Shown: one piece after another, positions 38,062-45,940 of the stretch
Layout: each line of letters starts with the position of its first letter
How positions within the stretch are numbered: the first letter of the stretch is position 1
NCBI RefSeq assembly: GCF_030646015.1
Contig: NZ_JAUSLT010000132.1
Location: forward strand, 1 to 64,000
Direction of reading: 5' to 3'
Source: Bradyrhizobium sp.
GTDB taxonomy: Bacteria > Pseudomonadota > Alphaproteobacteria > Rhizobiales > Xanthobacteraceae
Length of the DNA stretch: 64,000 bases
The notes under the pieces: model-generated
What the model saw: only the letters and a program-made list of their open reading frames with translations
What the model was told of the DNA's origin: nothing
The model's database searches: none
Translations under genes and position numbers: made by a program

Positions 38062-39002
38062 ATACCGTCACCGCAGTAGCCCCGGTGATCACGGCCGCGA
38101 ACGAGGCGCTGAAGCGCGACTTTCCGCTCAAGCCGTTCGCGATCCGTCACAAGCTCGTCGGTCATCCGCTGCTGAGCCTGCCGCGCATCGCGCAGCTCGC
38201 CGCCGAGCTGCCGCGCGACCTGATCGAGTATAATTCCGGCAAGGTCGCGATCAGCCAGGATCCCGATGCGATTCCCTCGGTCGATCTCGATCCGGTCGAG
38301 GTGGTGAAGAGCATCGAAACCGCCGGCGCATGGATGGTGCTGAAGCGGGTGGAGAATTCACCGGAGTACCGCCGGCTGCTGGAAGACACCCTGCTGTCGG
38401 TGGCCCGCGCGCGCGGTTTCAACAGCCTGCTCGACGCCGGCTTCGAACAGCTCGAAGGTTTTATCTTTGTGTCGTCGCCGAACTCGACCACTCCGTTTCA
38501 TCTCGACAGCGAGGACAATTTCTTCGTCCATATCCACGGCGAGAAATTCTTCACGATCTTCGACAACAACGACCGCTCCATCGTCTCCGACGACGAGATC
38601 GAACGCTCGATGACCAAGCACCGCAACCTGAAATACGACGAGAGATTCGCGCCGCGCGGCACCGAATTCCATCTGTTCGCGGGCGACGGCTGCTATGTCC
38701 CGTATCAGTGGCCGCACTGGGTGCGCACCGCCGACAGTTTTTCGATCTCGATGGCGATCACCTGGAAGACCCGCGAGGTGCGCCGCGTCAACGACCTGCA
38801 CTTCTTCAATTCGATGCTGCGCGGCGCCGGCCTGCCGCAACTGCCGCCGGGCCGCCAGCCGGTACGCGACGCGCTGAAGCTGGCGTTCTATCGCACGGTC
38901 ACGACCGCGATCAAGCCGCTGCGCGCCTCGCTGGCGATGCGCCGCGTGCTGCGCCGGATCGCGCTGGGCAAGCGGGCGAATTACTATTTGAAGGGTGCGT
39001 AG
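38058..39002 (+). CDS. JmjC/cupin-like Fe(II)/2-oxoglutarate oxygenase-type protein
   Basis: A 314-residue protein with a cupin core. FHLDSEDNFFVHIHGEKFF supplies an HxD pair and YVPYQWPHWVRT a distal His, consistent with the HxD...H facial triad of JmjC/cupin-8 oxygenases, plus GDGCYVPY. It starts inside the stop of the GNAT gene (ATGA). Long N-terminal helical region (MNTVTAVAPVITAANEALKR) and basic C-terminus. Probably hydroxylates or demethylates a partner of the GNAT product; substrate unknown. Annotated in rhizobia as jumonji-like. Confidence 0.78.
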   Translation: MNTVTAVAPVITAANEALKRDFPLKPFAIRHKLVGHPLLSLPRIAQLAAELPRDLIEYNSGKVAISQDPDAIPSVDLDPVEVVKSIETAGAWMVLKRVENSPEYRRLLEDTLLSVARARGFNSLLDAGFEQLEGFIFVSSPNSTTPFHLDSEDNFFVHIHGEKFFTIFDNNDRSIVSDDEIERSMTKHRNLKYDERFAPRGTEFHLFAGDGCYVPYQWPHWVRTADSFSISMAITWKTREVRRVNDLHFFNSMLRGAGLPQLPPGRQPVRDALKLAFYRTVTTAIKPLRASLAMRRVLRRIALGKRANYYLKGA

Positions 39003-39016
39003 CGCCGCCAAGCATG

Positions 39017-39156
39017 CCGTCATCCCCGCGTAACGGCTTCGCCGTTATCGCCGGAGGTGCGAGCCCTTGCGAGCCGCGAAGGATGAGCCACAAGCACTTT
39101 CGCTTGCTGCCATCCTTCGAGGCTCGCCGAAGACGGATCGCACCTCAGGACGACGG
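39017..39156. repeat. palindromic intergenic repeat
   Basis: About 140 bp with nested inverted repeats: CCGTCATCC at the left end with GGACGACGG at the right (one mismatch), GGTGCGA/TCGCACC, GAGCC/GGCTC and GAAGGATG/CATCCTTC inside. A small hairpin TAACGGC-TTC-GCCGTTA is also included. Typical of Bradyrhizobium interspersed palindromes; follows the cupin gene and may end its transcript. Confidence 0.7.
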
Positions 39157-39172
39157 CGGTGTATGTGGCGGC

Positions 39173-39282
39173 GTTCCCCGGACGCTGCGCAGCGCGTTAG
39201 CGGTGCGCTGCTGATCCGGGCTCCAGCATGGGTCCCGGCTCTGCGGAGCAGCGTGAAGGACGCCGCACCGCGTCCGGGACAC
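39173..39282. repeat. interspersed repeat, copy 1 (inverse orientation)
   Basis: About 110 bp with ends CCCCGGACGC and GCGTCCGGGAC. Its reverse complement closely matches the element at 51996-52110 (shared CCGGACGCGGTGC, CTCCGCAGAGCCGGGACCC, CCCGGATCAGCAGCGCACCGC and GCTGCGCAGCGTCCGGGG). Non-coding. Confidence 0.75.
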
Positions 39283-39289
39283 GTTCCCC

Positions 39290-39955
39290 CTACTCCGCCG
39301 CCTGCGCGTTCACCTCAGCCGACACCTGCCGGATCGCGCGCGCCAGCTGCTCGGCCGGCTGGGCGCCGGACACCGCGTACTTCTGCGCGAACACAAAGGT
39401 CGGCACGCCGGAGATGCCCTTGTCGGAAGCGTCCTTGGCTTGCGCCGAGATAAGCTCGACGTCCTCGTCGCTGGCAAGGCGCTTTCGGATATCCTCGGCA
39501 TCGAGCCCGATGTCGGCGGCCGCCTGCACCAGCACGTTGACGTCGGTGAGGTCGCCGCCATCGCGGAAATACAATTCCATCAACCGCTGTTTCATTGCGG
39601 CGGATTTGCCTTGCGCATCGGCCCAGTGAATCAGGCGGTGGCAATCGGTCGTGTTGGGCTGGCGCTTGACCAGATCCGGCCGGTAGGTGAGGCCTTCTTC
39701 GTTGGCGGCGGCGACGACGCGGCCGGCGATGCCCTTGTAGGCCTCGACCGAGCCGAATTTCTTGGTGAGATACTCGTCGCGGCTGATGCCTTCGCGCGGC
39801 ACCCAGGAATTGAGGAAGAACGGCCGCCAGTTGATCTCGACCGGCACATCCGGCGCCAGCGCCAGCGCGTTCTCGATCCGGCGCTTGCCGATATAGCACC
39901 ACGGGCACACCACGTCGGAGACGATGTCGATCTGAAGCGGTTTTAGCGTGCTCAT
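39290..39955 (-). CDS. DsbA-family oxidoreductase, FrnE-like
   Basis: A 221-residue thioredoxin-fold protein of the DsbA/FrnE (2-hydroxychromene-2-carboxylate isomerase-like) group. The active-site CPWC is at residues 17-20 (VVCPWCYIGKRRIE), the cis-Pro loop in GVPTFVF, and a helical insert between. No signal peptide, so it works in the cytosol. FrnE in other bacteria is a cytosolic disulfide isomerase or relates to oxidative stress. The repeat at 39173 lies immediately downstream. Confidence 0.88.
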   Translation of the reverse strand: MSTLKPLQIDIVSDVVCPWCYIGKRRIENALALAPDVPVEINWRPFFLNSWVPREGISRDEYLTKKFGSVEAYKGIAGRVVAAANEEGLTYRPDLVKRQPNTTDCHRLIHWADAQGKSAAMKQRLMELYFRDGGDLTDVNVLVQAAADIGLDAEDIRKRLASDEDVELISAQAKDASDKGISGVPTFVFAQKYAVSGAQPAEQLARAIRQVSAEVNAQAAE

Positions 39956-40115
39956 GGGGACGTCCTTTCACGAAACAATGACCGCAAAATAGGCCGAACC
40001 GGCGACGAAACAAGGGCTGTGGCCGCATGCCTCGCGCCACATAACCTCCGGGGTTATTGCGGACCCAGCGCCGGATTCGTAAGAACGCCGGAGTACTTGA
40101 CCGTGGAGCCCAGCC

Positions 40116-40916
40116 ATGACTGCCATCTTCACCAGGGAAGGCCCTCTGTTTCGCGCCACCGAACAGGCCGGCGGGCCGTGGTCGCCGGACATGCTGCAGG
40201 GCAGCGCCACGTCAGGGCTGATGGTGCGCGAGGTCGAGCGGCTGGCGCAACAATCCGGTTTTGCGGTGCGCCGCCTCACTTTCGACCTGTGGCGGCCCGC
40301 CGGATTGCGCGCCTACCGCGTCGAAACCGAAATGCTGCGCGACGGCCGCAAGGCCAAGACGCTTCAAGTGCGCTTGCTGGACGGCGAGACCGAGATCGGC
40401 CGCTGCACCGCCCTGCTGACGGCGCAGGGCAGCGAATCTCCCGCCGATCCGTTCTCGCTGGCGGCAAGTGCGGACGCTCCGCCCGAAACCGGCACGCCGC
40501 CGCCGGCCTTCGCCCAGAAGTGGAGCCGTTACTTTCAAAACGTGTCGGTGCGGCTGATCGAGGGCGCGCTGGAAAAGCCGGGACCGGCGGCGGCCTGGAT
40601 GCGGCTCGACGTTCCCATGGTGGAGGGCGAAGCCAACACGCCGCTGCTGCAGGCGGTGCAGGCGGCGGATTTCTCCAGCGGCGTCGGCCAGATCGTCGAC
40701 ATGCGGGAATGGACCTTCATCAATCCCGAGATCAGCCTGTATTTCTTCCGCCCGCCCGAAGGCGACTGGATCCTGATCCGCTCGCGCACCCGCGCCGGCG
40801 CCAATGGCGCCGGGCTGACGATGGCAAGCTTGAGCGACCGGCAGGGCCCGTTCGCCGAAGTGATGCAGGCGATGACGTTCGAGCGGCGAACCGCGGCAAC
40901 AGCTCAGGCGTCCTGA
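40116..40916 (+). CDS. TesB-like acyl-CoA thioesterase family protein
   Basis: A 266-residue double-hotdog (4HBT_3/TesB-like) protein. N-terminal hotdog ends with VRRLTFDLWRPAGLRAYRVE and KAKTLQVRLLDGE; the second has EWTFINPEISLYFFRPPEGDW. The catalytic Asp of TesB type is plausible but I cannot fix it from sequence alone. Cytosolic, cleaving acyl- or aryl-CoA. Its 3' end overlaps the convergent XRE-regulator gene by 13 bp. Confidence 0.8.
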   Translation: MTAIFTREGPLFRATEQAGGPWSPDMLQGSATSGLMVREVERLAQQSGFAVRRLTFDLWRPAGLRAYRVETEMLRDGRKAKTLQVRLLDGETEIGRCTALLTAQGSESPADPFSLAASADAPPETGTPPPAFAQKWSRYFQNVSVRLIEGALEKPGPAAAWMRLDVPMVEGEANTPLLQAVQAADFSSGVGQIVDMREWTFINPEISLYFFRPPEGDWILIRSRTRAGANGAGLTMASLSDRQGPFAEVMQAMTFERRTAATAQAS

Positions 40917-41731
40917 GCCACGAACGCCGTCAGCGCGGCTTCGGATACAGCATCCGCCGGCATGAACATCTCCACCCGCAATTCCTGCAGCGTCACATCC
41001 TGCGGCGTGCCCAGCGTCAGCACCGCGCCGATCAGGCCGATGCGCAGCTCACCCTTGCGCAAGCGCACCTCGCACAACGGGCCCGGCGCCTCGTTCTCGT
41101 TGAGCATGGGTGTTGCGACATCGGGCAGTTTTGTCAGTTCGCGCCAGGTCGATTGCAGCGCCAGATCGAGCGGCGCGGCCATCGCCTCGTGGCGCGCGCG
41201 GACCATCAGGGCGTTGGCGACATCCGGCCAGTTCTCCACGAACGGGCGAAGTTCGTCGGAGCTCAGAAACATCCGCATGTGATTGAGCGGCCGGCTCATG
41301 CGCTCCGGCCCGAGCAGCAGGGTCATCAGCCCCGTCGCCGCACGATTGGCCTGCAGCACATTCCACTGCCGGTCGGTAACGATGGCCGGGAACGGCTCGT
41401 GCCGCCGCAGCAACAGGTCGATGGCGCGCCTGGCGTCGGCGACTTCGGGCGCCGACAGGTCGCGCTCGCGATATTGCCGGGCGAAACCGCCGGCCTCCAG
41501 CAGCGCATTGCGGTCGCGCAGCGACAGGCCGAGCGCTCCGGCGAGCTGCAGCAGGATGTCGCGGCTGCCGGCGGCCTTGCCGGTCTCGACATGGCTCAGA
41601 TGCTTGATCGAGATGCCGGCCTCGAAGGCGAGATCGGCTTGGCTCATGGCGCGACGATGGCGCCAATCGCGCAGGAGATCGCCGACGGGATGTGGCCGCA
41701 GCCCGGCTAATTGAGCGGAACGTGAATCCAT
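40904..41731 (-). CDS. XRE regulator with MmyB-like ligand domain
   Basis: A 275-residue transcription factor. The N-terminal HTH_31/XRE helix-turn-helix is MSQADLAFEAGISIKHLSHVETG; the C-terminal MmyB-like domain has the conserved NRAATGLMTLLLGPERMSRPLNHMRM and TPQDVTLQELRVEMFMPAD. Members sense small molecules via a PAS-like pocket. The ATG at 41731 is chosen over an upstream 41788 start. Paralogue of 43008-43829; the two flank the Cys-rich gene. Confidence 0.87.
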   Translation of the reverse strand: MDSRSAQLAGLRPHPVGDLLRDWRHRRAMSQADLAFEAGISIKHLSHVETGKAAGSRDILLQLAGALGLSLRDRNALLEAGGFARQYRERDLSAPEVADARRAIDLLLRRHEPFPAIVTDRQWNVLQANRAATGLMTLLLGPERMSRPLNHMRMFLSSDELRPFVENWPDVANALMVRARHEAMAAPLDLALQSTWRELTKLPDVATPMLNENEAPGPLCEVRLRKGELRIGLIGAVLTLGTPQDVTLQELRVEMFMPADAVSEAALTAFVAQDA

Positions 41732-41812
41732 CGTGGGATTATGTGGACGGCGCAGCTGGCTGTAAACCGGGCAGCACCTCGTTCCCACAGACGGTCATCT
41801 CAAACACTAGCG

Positions 41813-42916
41813 TCAGCTTCCCGAGTGCGGCTTTGCAACGAGTTGCGCAACTATGTCGATTCCGAAAGGGAGAGCGACGATAAGTCCCTCTGCAATTGTG
41901 ACGCTGTCTCCCTTACCAAAGTAGATCGAGACGGCGGCCTCGACAACGCCGAACGCGAACTTGATGCGCGGACTCAATGAGCCCGATCGATACTTGATAT
42001 AGGAAAACAGTACGAACACGACGAACAGAAGAGCCTTGGTCTTCGCATCCATCTCGATCTTGGTGTCGAACACTTCGGAAGGTGACCACGAACCGCCGGA
42101 TGGGGTCGGGTTACCAACCTCCGCAATCCGAGGCACCGGCTTGATACAAACACCATTCACTCCGCACGAATTTCCTGTCGGGCACGATTTTCCACCACCG
42201 CAATCAACCGCGTTCGCCGGTACGCAACCACCGCCAAGCGAGCACTTGCTTCCGGCCGTGCAGGAACGGCCGTTACCGCAATCAACGGAATTTGCTGGTA
42301 CAAAACCGCTACCGGCCGAGCATTTACTACCAATCTCGCAGAAGCGACCATTACCGCAGTCGTCGCCGATCGCTCTGTTGTTTAGCCGGGCATCCGCCGC
42401 CAGCGGCGCTCTGTTCGGCGGAAAATGTATCAATATCTGATTGGTTCGATATTTGTCCGATGTCTCGATACACCGGCTTGTTTGCGTGAGAGACAACCCC
42501 CTCCCAAAACAGTCGCCATAGGCATGTGATGTCCGAACGCGGGTTTGACCAGCGTTAAGTACGATGTGATCGCCGGCCCTGTAGGCGCCCCACTCTCTTG
42601 CCTTGGACGAAACCAGATATAGGTCACTGTTGTGAACATTGCCTGCCGATCCGCAGCGAAACGAAAAATTGTAGAGTTCGGCAGGCGCGCATGTCTGGTT
42701 TGGGCCGCTTCGATAGTGGCAAAAAGTTTGCGTGATCGGATCTGCCCACGCAGTGATCTCATAGCTGGACGTGTTGTTGGTCCTGGAAAGCAGGACTCGT
42801 CCCATCTGATCTCGTCCGCATGCGTACGGGATATCGACGAAGCGACGAACATCGTCCGCTATGGCCGCTGCCGGCCAGGCGATCAGCGCTAAAACAAATG
42901 CTGAAAGCAGCTTCAT
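41813..42916 (-). CDS. exported cysteine-rich repeat protein with C-terminal membrane helices
   Basis: A 367-residue protein with a signal peptide (MKLLSAFVLALIAWPAAAIA). An N-terminal domain with several Cys (Cys33, 66, 76, 88, 136, 149) precedes three 22-26-residue repeats at 186-259 of the form DCGxGxxCxxGxxC-x5-CVPANAV. The first repeat has Phe205 where the others have the fourth Cys. Two to three hydrophobic segments end the protein (about 295-310 and 320-365). Function unknown; the repeats look like disulfide-rich EGF-like modules in the periplasm. The region is visibly more AT-rich than its neighbours, so horizontal origin is possible. Confidence 0.75.
   Translation of the reverse strand: MKLLSAFVLALIAWPAAAIADDVRRFVDIPYACGRDQMGRVLLSRTNNTSSYEITAWADPITQTFCHYRSGPNQTCAPAELYNFSFRCGSAGNVHNSDLYLVSSKAREWGAYRAGDHIVLNAGQTRVRTSHAYGDCFGRGLSLTQTSRCIETSDKYRTNQILIHFPPNRAPLAADARLNNRAIGDDCGNGRFCEIGSKCSAGSGFVPANSVDCGNGRSCTAGSKCSLGGGCVPANAVDCGGGKSCPTGNSCGVNGVCIKPVPRIAEVGNPTPSGGSWSPSEVFDTKIEMDAKTKALLFVVFVLFSYIKYRSGSLSPRIKFAFGVVEAAVSIYFGKGDSVTIAEGLIVALPFGIDIVAQLVAKPHSGS
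42140..42361. repeat. tandem 78-bp repeat coding DCG-Cys modules
   Basis: Two full 78-bp units and one 66-bp unit inside the gene at 41813-42916, coding the Cys-rich modules. The Phe/Cys difference in the first unit is a single base (TTT versus TGT). Confidence 0.7.
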
Positions 42917-43007
42917 TCAAAGGCACGTCGGCTAAGCAATAACCGACTCTACCGCAGATTGCAGCGCAAATCATATAAAATTCTTCGATTTTCAGCCTCG
43001 CAGTCAA

Positions 43008-43829
43008 TTATCCGAGGTTTGCCGCCATGCCGCGCATCCGCTCGGCGGTCAGTTCATCGGCGGGAAAAAACGTCTCCAGCGCCAGTTCCGACAGCGTGAT
43101 GTCCACCGGGGTGCCGAAGATCATGGTGGTGGAAATGAAGCTCAGCACCTCGCCGTTCAGCCGCAGCTTGAAGGGGATCGCGACATTGTCCGACGACAGC
43201 GGCGCCGAGCGCGCCGGGATCGGATAGGCCTTCAGCTCGTAATAGAGTTTGAGCAGTTCGGGATCAGCGGTCGCCTCGCACTGGCGGTGCAGCCGCTCCA
43301 GCAGATGGCCGCACCATTCGGCGAGATTGACGGTGCGCGCCGCCAGCGCCTCGGGATGAAAGGCAAGACGCAGCACATTGACAGGTTGGCCGAGCAGATG
43401 CGGTGCAATGCCTTGCAGCAGCGGCGCCACCATGCGGTTGGCCGAGACCAGATTCCAGTGCCGGTCGATCGCCAGCGCCGGATTGGGCTCATGCGCCCTC
43501 AGCACCAGATCGATCGCCGCCCGCGCCGATTTCAGCGCGGGATCGTCGAGCGACCGCTGCGGAAATGCCGGCGCGTATCCCGCCGCCACCAGCAACACGT
43601 TGCGTTCGCGCAAGGGAACCTCCAGCCGTTCGGCGAGCTTCAGCACCATTTCGCGCGACGGCGCCGCGCGGCCGGTTTCCACGAAGCTCAAATGGCGCGC
43701 GGAAATCTCGGCGTCACCGGCGAGATCCAACTGGCTGAGATGACGGCGCTGCCGCCATTCGCGCAGGTGATCGCCGACATGGGCGGGCTGGGTTCGTTCC
43801 GTTCGTGCCGTGGCGGTGTGTGCATTCAT
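43008..43829 (-). CDS. XRE regulator with MmyB-like ligand domain
   Basis: A 273-residue paralogue of 40904-41731. The helix-turn-helix is LSQLDLAGDAEISARHLSFVETG; the MmyB-like part has NRMVAPLLQGIAPHLLGQPVN and TPVDITLSELALETFFPAD. ATG at 43829 is used. It diverges from the four-helix gene at 44000, about 170 bp away, which is a plausible target. Confidence 0.87.
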   Translation of the reverse strand: MNAHTATARTERTQPAHVGDHLREWRQRRHLSQLDLAGDAEISARHLSFVETGRAAPSREMVLKLAERLEVPLRERNVLLVAAGYAPAFPQRSLDDPALKSARAAIDLVLRAHEPNPALAIDRHWNLVSANRMVAPLLQGIAPHLLGQPVNVLRLAFHPEALAARTVNLAEWCGHLLERLHRQCEATADPELLKLYYELKAYPIPARSAPLSSDNVAIPFKLRLNGEVLSFISTTMIFGTPVDITLSELALETFFPADELTAERMRGMAANLG

Positions 43830-43999
43830 GGTGGAAAACCTACCATGCGAATTTTCTGCATTCCATTACCTCTGACGTAATCGAATTGCCTCGCCGGCCG
43901 GGTCATCTTAGCCAGCACAGGAGATGAGCCGTGCTGCAGAACTGGTGCCGCACGGCGCGCTATCTCCCGAAACCACCTGTCTCGCAAAGGAGAACTACC

Positions 44000-44398
44000 A
44001 TGATCCAGCCGTCCCTGTTTCTTCGCCGCGCCATCCAGGCCGACGCCATCGTCACCGGCGCAGTGGCTTTGCTGCAGACATTCGGCGCCGGCATGCTGGC
44101 GCCGCTGCTCAACCTTCCCCAGACGCTGCTGCTCGAAACCGGCCTGTTTCTGATCGCCTACACCGCGCTGGTCGGCTGGCTCGGCACAAGGCCATCGATG
44201 CCCGGGGTGTTGGTGGCCATCGTGATCGCCGGCAACGCGGCCTGGGCCCTTGGCAGCATCGCGCTGATGTTCAGCGGCGCAGTCACGCCCAGTTTGCTTG
44301 GCTACGCCTTCATCGCCGTCCACGCGATCAGCACCGGCATGTTTGCGGAGCTGCAGTATATCGGCTTGCGCAAGAGCAGCAGCGCGATGACGGCCTGA
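44000..44398 (+). CDS. four-helix integral membrane protein (132 aa)
   Basis: A 132-residue protein of four hydrophobic helices (IQADAIVTGAVALLQTFG, LFLIAYTALVGWLG, GVLVAIVIAGNAAWALGSI, LLGYAFIAVHAISTGMF) and a C-terminal LQYIGLRKSS. AAGGAG is about 9 nt before the ATG at 44000. No family recognised. Divergent from the XRE regulator gene at 43829, which is a candidate controller. Convergent with the trHb operon. Confidence 0.78.
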   Translation: MIQPSLFLRRAIQADAIVTGAVALLQTFGAGMLAPLLNLPQTLLLETGLFLIAYTALVGWLGTRPSMPGVLVAIVIAGNAAWALGSIALMFSGAVTPSLLGYAFIAVHAISTGMFAELQYIGLRKSSSAMTA

Positions 44399-44468
44399 GC
44401 TACGATTTGACAACGGAAAACGGTCGCCGCATCGGCCTGAAAGCCTGGCGGCGGCCGGTCTGTTTCCG

Positions 44469-44624
44469 TCAGCTCACCATGACAGCCGCAATCATTCCCA
44501 TCAGGACCAGAACAATACCAATGACCAGCATCGGCAGCAGACTGCTGCCCGAGAACGGGTTAGCCGGCTCCTGCGCCAGCCTGGTATCGTTGATAATTGT
44601 TGCGACCGGTGCGTGACGTTTCAT
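44469..44624 (-). CDS. small membrane protein coupled to truncated haemoglobin (51 aa)
   Basis: A 51-residue protein: MKRHAPVATIINDTRLAQEP, ANPFSGSSLLPM, then one hydrophobic helix LVIGIVLVLMGMIAAVMV. Its ATG overlaps the truncated-haemoglobin stop (ATGA), and AGGAGAT lies just before, so it is translated with it. Function unknown; a membrane partner for NO detoxification is possible. No cysteines. Confidence 0.75.
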   Translation of the reverse strand: MKRHAPVATIINDTRLAQEPANPFSGSSLLPMLVIGIVLVLMGMIAAVMVS

Positions 44625-45091
44625 CTGATATCTCCTGCGGTTTGACTTTCCCGGCGCCTGAACCGTTCGCCGTTGCCGAGCATGACGCCCTGCGCGCCGG
44701 CGATGCCGAGTTCGAGGCTGGCGGCGATCCGCCGCGCCAGTTCGACGAAATGTGCTGCGGCAGCGGGGGGACAGACCTCGAGCGCGGTCTCCTCGAACAG
44801 CTTGAGCCAGCGGTCGAAATGATCGGCATCGACCGGCAGCGGCATGTGCTTGGCCATTGGCGTGCCGTGATAGCGGCCCGACATCAGCGCGACCGACGAC
44901 CAGAACGCGCACATCCGCGCCAGATGCGGCTCCCAATCCTGGATTCGGGCCTCGAAGATCGGCGCCAGCACCGCATCGGTGCGGATCTTTGCATAGAACG
45001 CGCGAACCAGGCGTTCGATCAGGGGCTCCGTGATGCCGGTCCTGGCGACGATCTCGGCCGTGATCTTTTCGCGCCTTTCAGCTGCTGTCAC
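44621..45091 (-). CDS. group III truncated haemoglobin
   Basis: A 156-residue trHb of group III. Tyr in RAFYAKIRTD (B10 region), Trp/Phe in AFWSSVALMSGRYHG and the group III signature MAKHMPLPVDADHFDRWL with the proximal His, then LFEETA. Group III members in Campylobacter are NO-/nitrosative-stress-linked. The GTG start at 45091 has AAGGAG 6 nt upstream. It lies across from an Rrf2 regulator and a perfect palindrome, and is co-translated with a small membrane protein. Confidence 0.92.
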   Translation of the reverse strand: MTAAERREKITAEIVARTGITEPLIERLVRAFYAKIRTDAVLAPIFEARIQDWEPHLARMCAFWSSVALMSGRYHGTPMAKHMPLPVDADHFDRWLKLFEETALEVCPPAAAAHFVELARRIAASLELGIAGAQGVMLGNGERFRRRESQTAGDIR

Positions 45092-45102
45092 AGCGGCTCT
45101 CC

Positions 45103-45131
45103 TTAAATAGGTATTTCAAATACCTATTTAA
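45103..45131. promoter_or_regulatory. 29-bp perfect palindrome, NsrR-type operator
   Basis: TTAAATAGGTATTT, a central C, then its exact complement AAATACCTATTTAA (14-1-14). Lies between the divergent trHb and Rrf2 genes. The inner 11-1-11 layout with an A(3)-T(3) core resembles NsrR sites (AAGATGCATTT-N-AAATGCATCTT). Confidence 0.85.
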
Positions 45132-45174
45132 CCCTGTAGGATCGGTTTGCAAGGCCTATTTCTCCGGGGATGCC

Positions 45175-45612
45175 ATGAACCTGACGTTGTTTACGGATTT
45201 TGCGTTGCGCGCGCTGATGCGGCTGGCCGGCGAGCCGACGCGGTCATTCGCGACCAACGAAATCGCCGCCGAGTTCGGGATTTCGCGCAATCATCTGGCC
45301 AAGGTGGTGCGCGACCTCGCCGAAGGCGGATTCATCAATACCCAGCGCGGCGCCGGCGGCGGCTTCAGGCTGGCGCGGCCGCCGCAGGCGATCACGCTCG
45401 GCGAAGTGGTGCGGGCGCTGGAAGAGCGCCACGCGCTGGTCGAGTGCTTCCGCGGCGACGGCGGCAATTGCGTGCTGCTGCCGCGCTGCCGCCTGAAGGC
45501 CCGCCTTGCCGCCGCGCGCGAAGCCTTCATGCGCGAACTCGACACCACCACGCTGGCGGAATGCGCCTACCCCGCCCGGGCAAAGCACAACACAGCGGCA
45601 AGTGCCGCATGA
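45175..45612 (+). CDS. nsrR: Rrf2 family regulator, NsrR-like
   Basis: A 145-residue Rrf2 protein. An N-terminal winged helix (MNLTLFTDFALRALMRLA, ISRNHLAKVVRDLAEGGFI, GAGGGFRLAR) is followed by a cysteine set at 91, 99 and 105 (VECFRGDGGNCVLLPRC), close to the C91-C96-C102 Fe-S ligands of E. coli NsrR. An Fe-S NO-sensing repressor is strongly implied. A further Cys at 130 is present. It likely binds the adjacent palindrome and represses the divergent trHb operon and itself. Confidence 0.88.
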   Translation: MNLTLFTDFALRALMRLAGEPTRSFATNEIAAEFGISRNHLAKVVRDLAEGGFINTQRGAGGGFRLARPPQAITLGEVVRALEERHALVECFRGDGGNCVLLPRCRLKARLAAAREAFMRELDTTTLAECAYPARAKHNTAASAA

Positions 45613-45619
45613 GCGTCCG

Positions 45620-45910
45620 ATGAAACCGGTGGAATTCGAAAACGGCGCCGTCGAGATCGACGCATCGGTCATTGCCGAGGGACTGGGCCTTGCGCTGCCG
45701 CTGCTGCGGCAGCAGATGCGCGCGGGCCAGATCACCAGCCAGTCCGAGCGCGGGACCGACGCCGACAGCGGCCGCTATCGCCTGACCTTCTTCTCAGAAA
45801 ACCGGCGATTTCGCGTGGTGGTCGATGAAGGCGGCGCGATCCTGCAACGCTCGACGCTCAATTTCGGCGATTCACCGCTGCCGAAATCGCTTCGAAAGCC
45901 CGGCGGGTAG
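45620..45910 (+). CDS. DUF6522 family protein
   Basis: A 96-residue soluble protein: VEFENGAVEIDASVIAEGLGL, LLRQQMRAGQITSQSERGTD, RYRLTFFSENRRFRVVVDE and LQRSTLNFGD, matching DUF6522 as I remember it. Function unknown; I recall the family near NO- and denitrification-related genes, which fits this context. It starts 7 bp after the Rrf2 stop, so it is co-transcribed with it. Confidence 0.78.
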   Translation: MKPVEFENGAVEIDASVIAEGLGLALPLLRQQMRAGQITSQSERGTDADSGRYRLTFFSENRRFRVVVDEGGAILQRSTLNFGDSPLPKSLRKPGG

Positions 45911-45940
45911 ATCCGGAGGTTTTCTGGCGACGATGCTTGC

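Noticed and set aside
42140..42361. possible CRISPR-like short repeats
   Set aside because: They are in-frame 78-bp protein-coding repeats without spacers.
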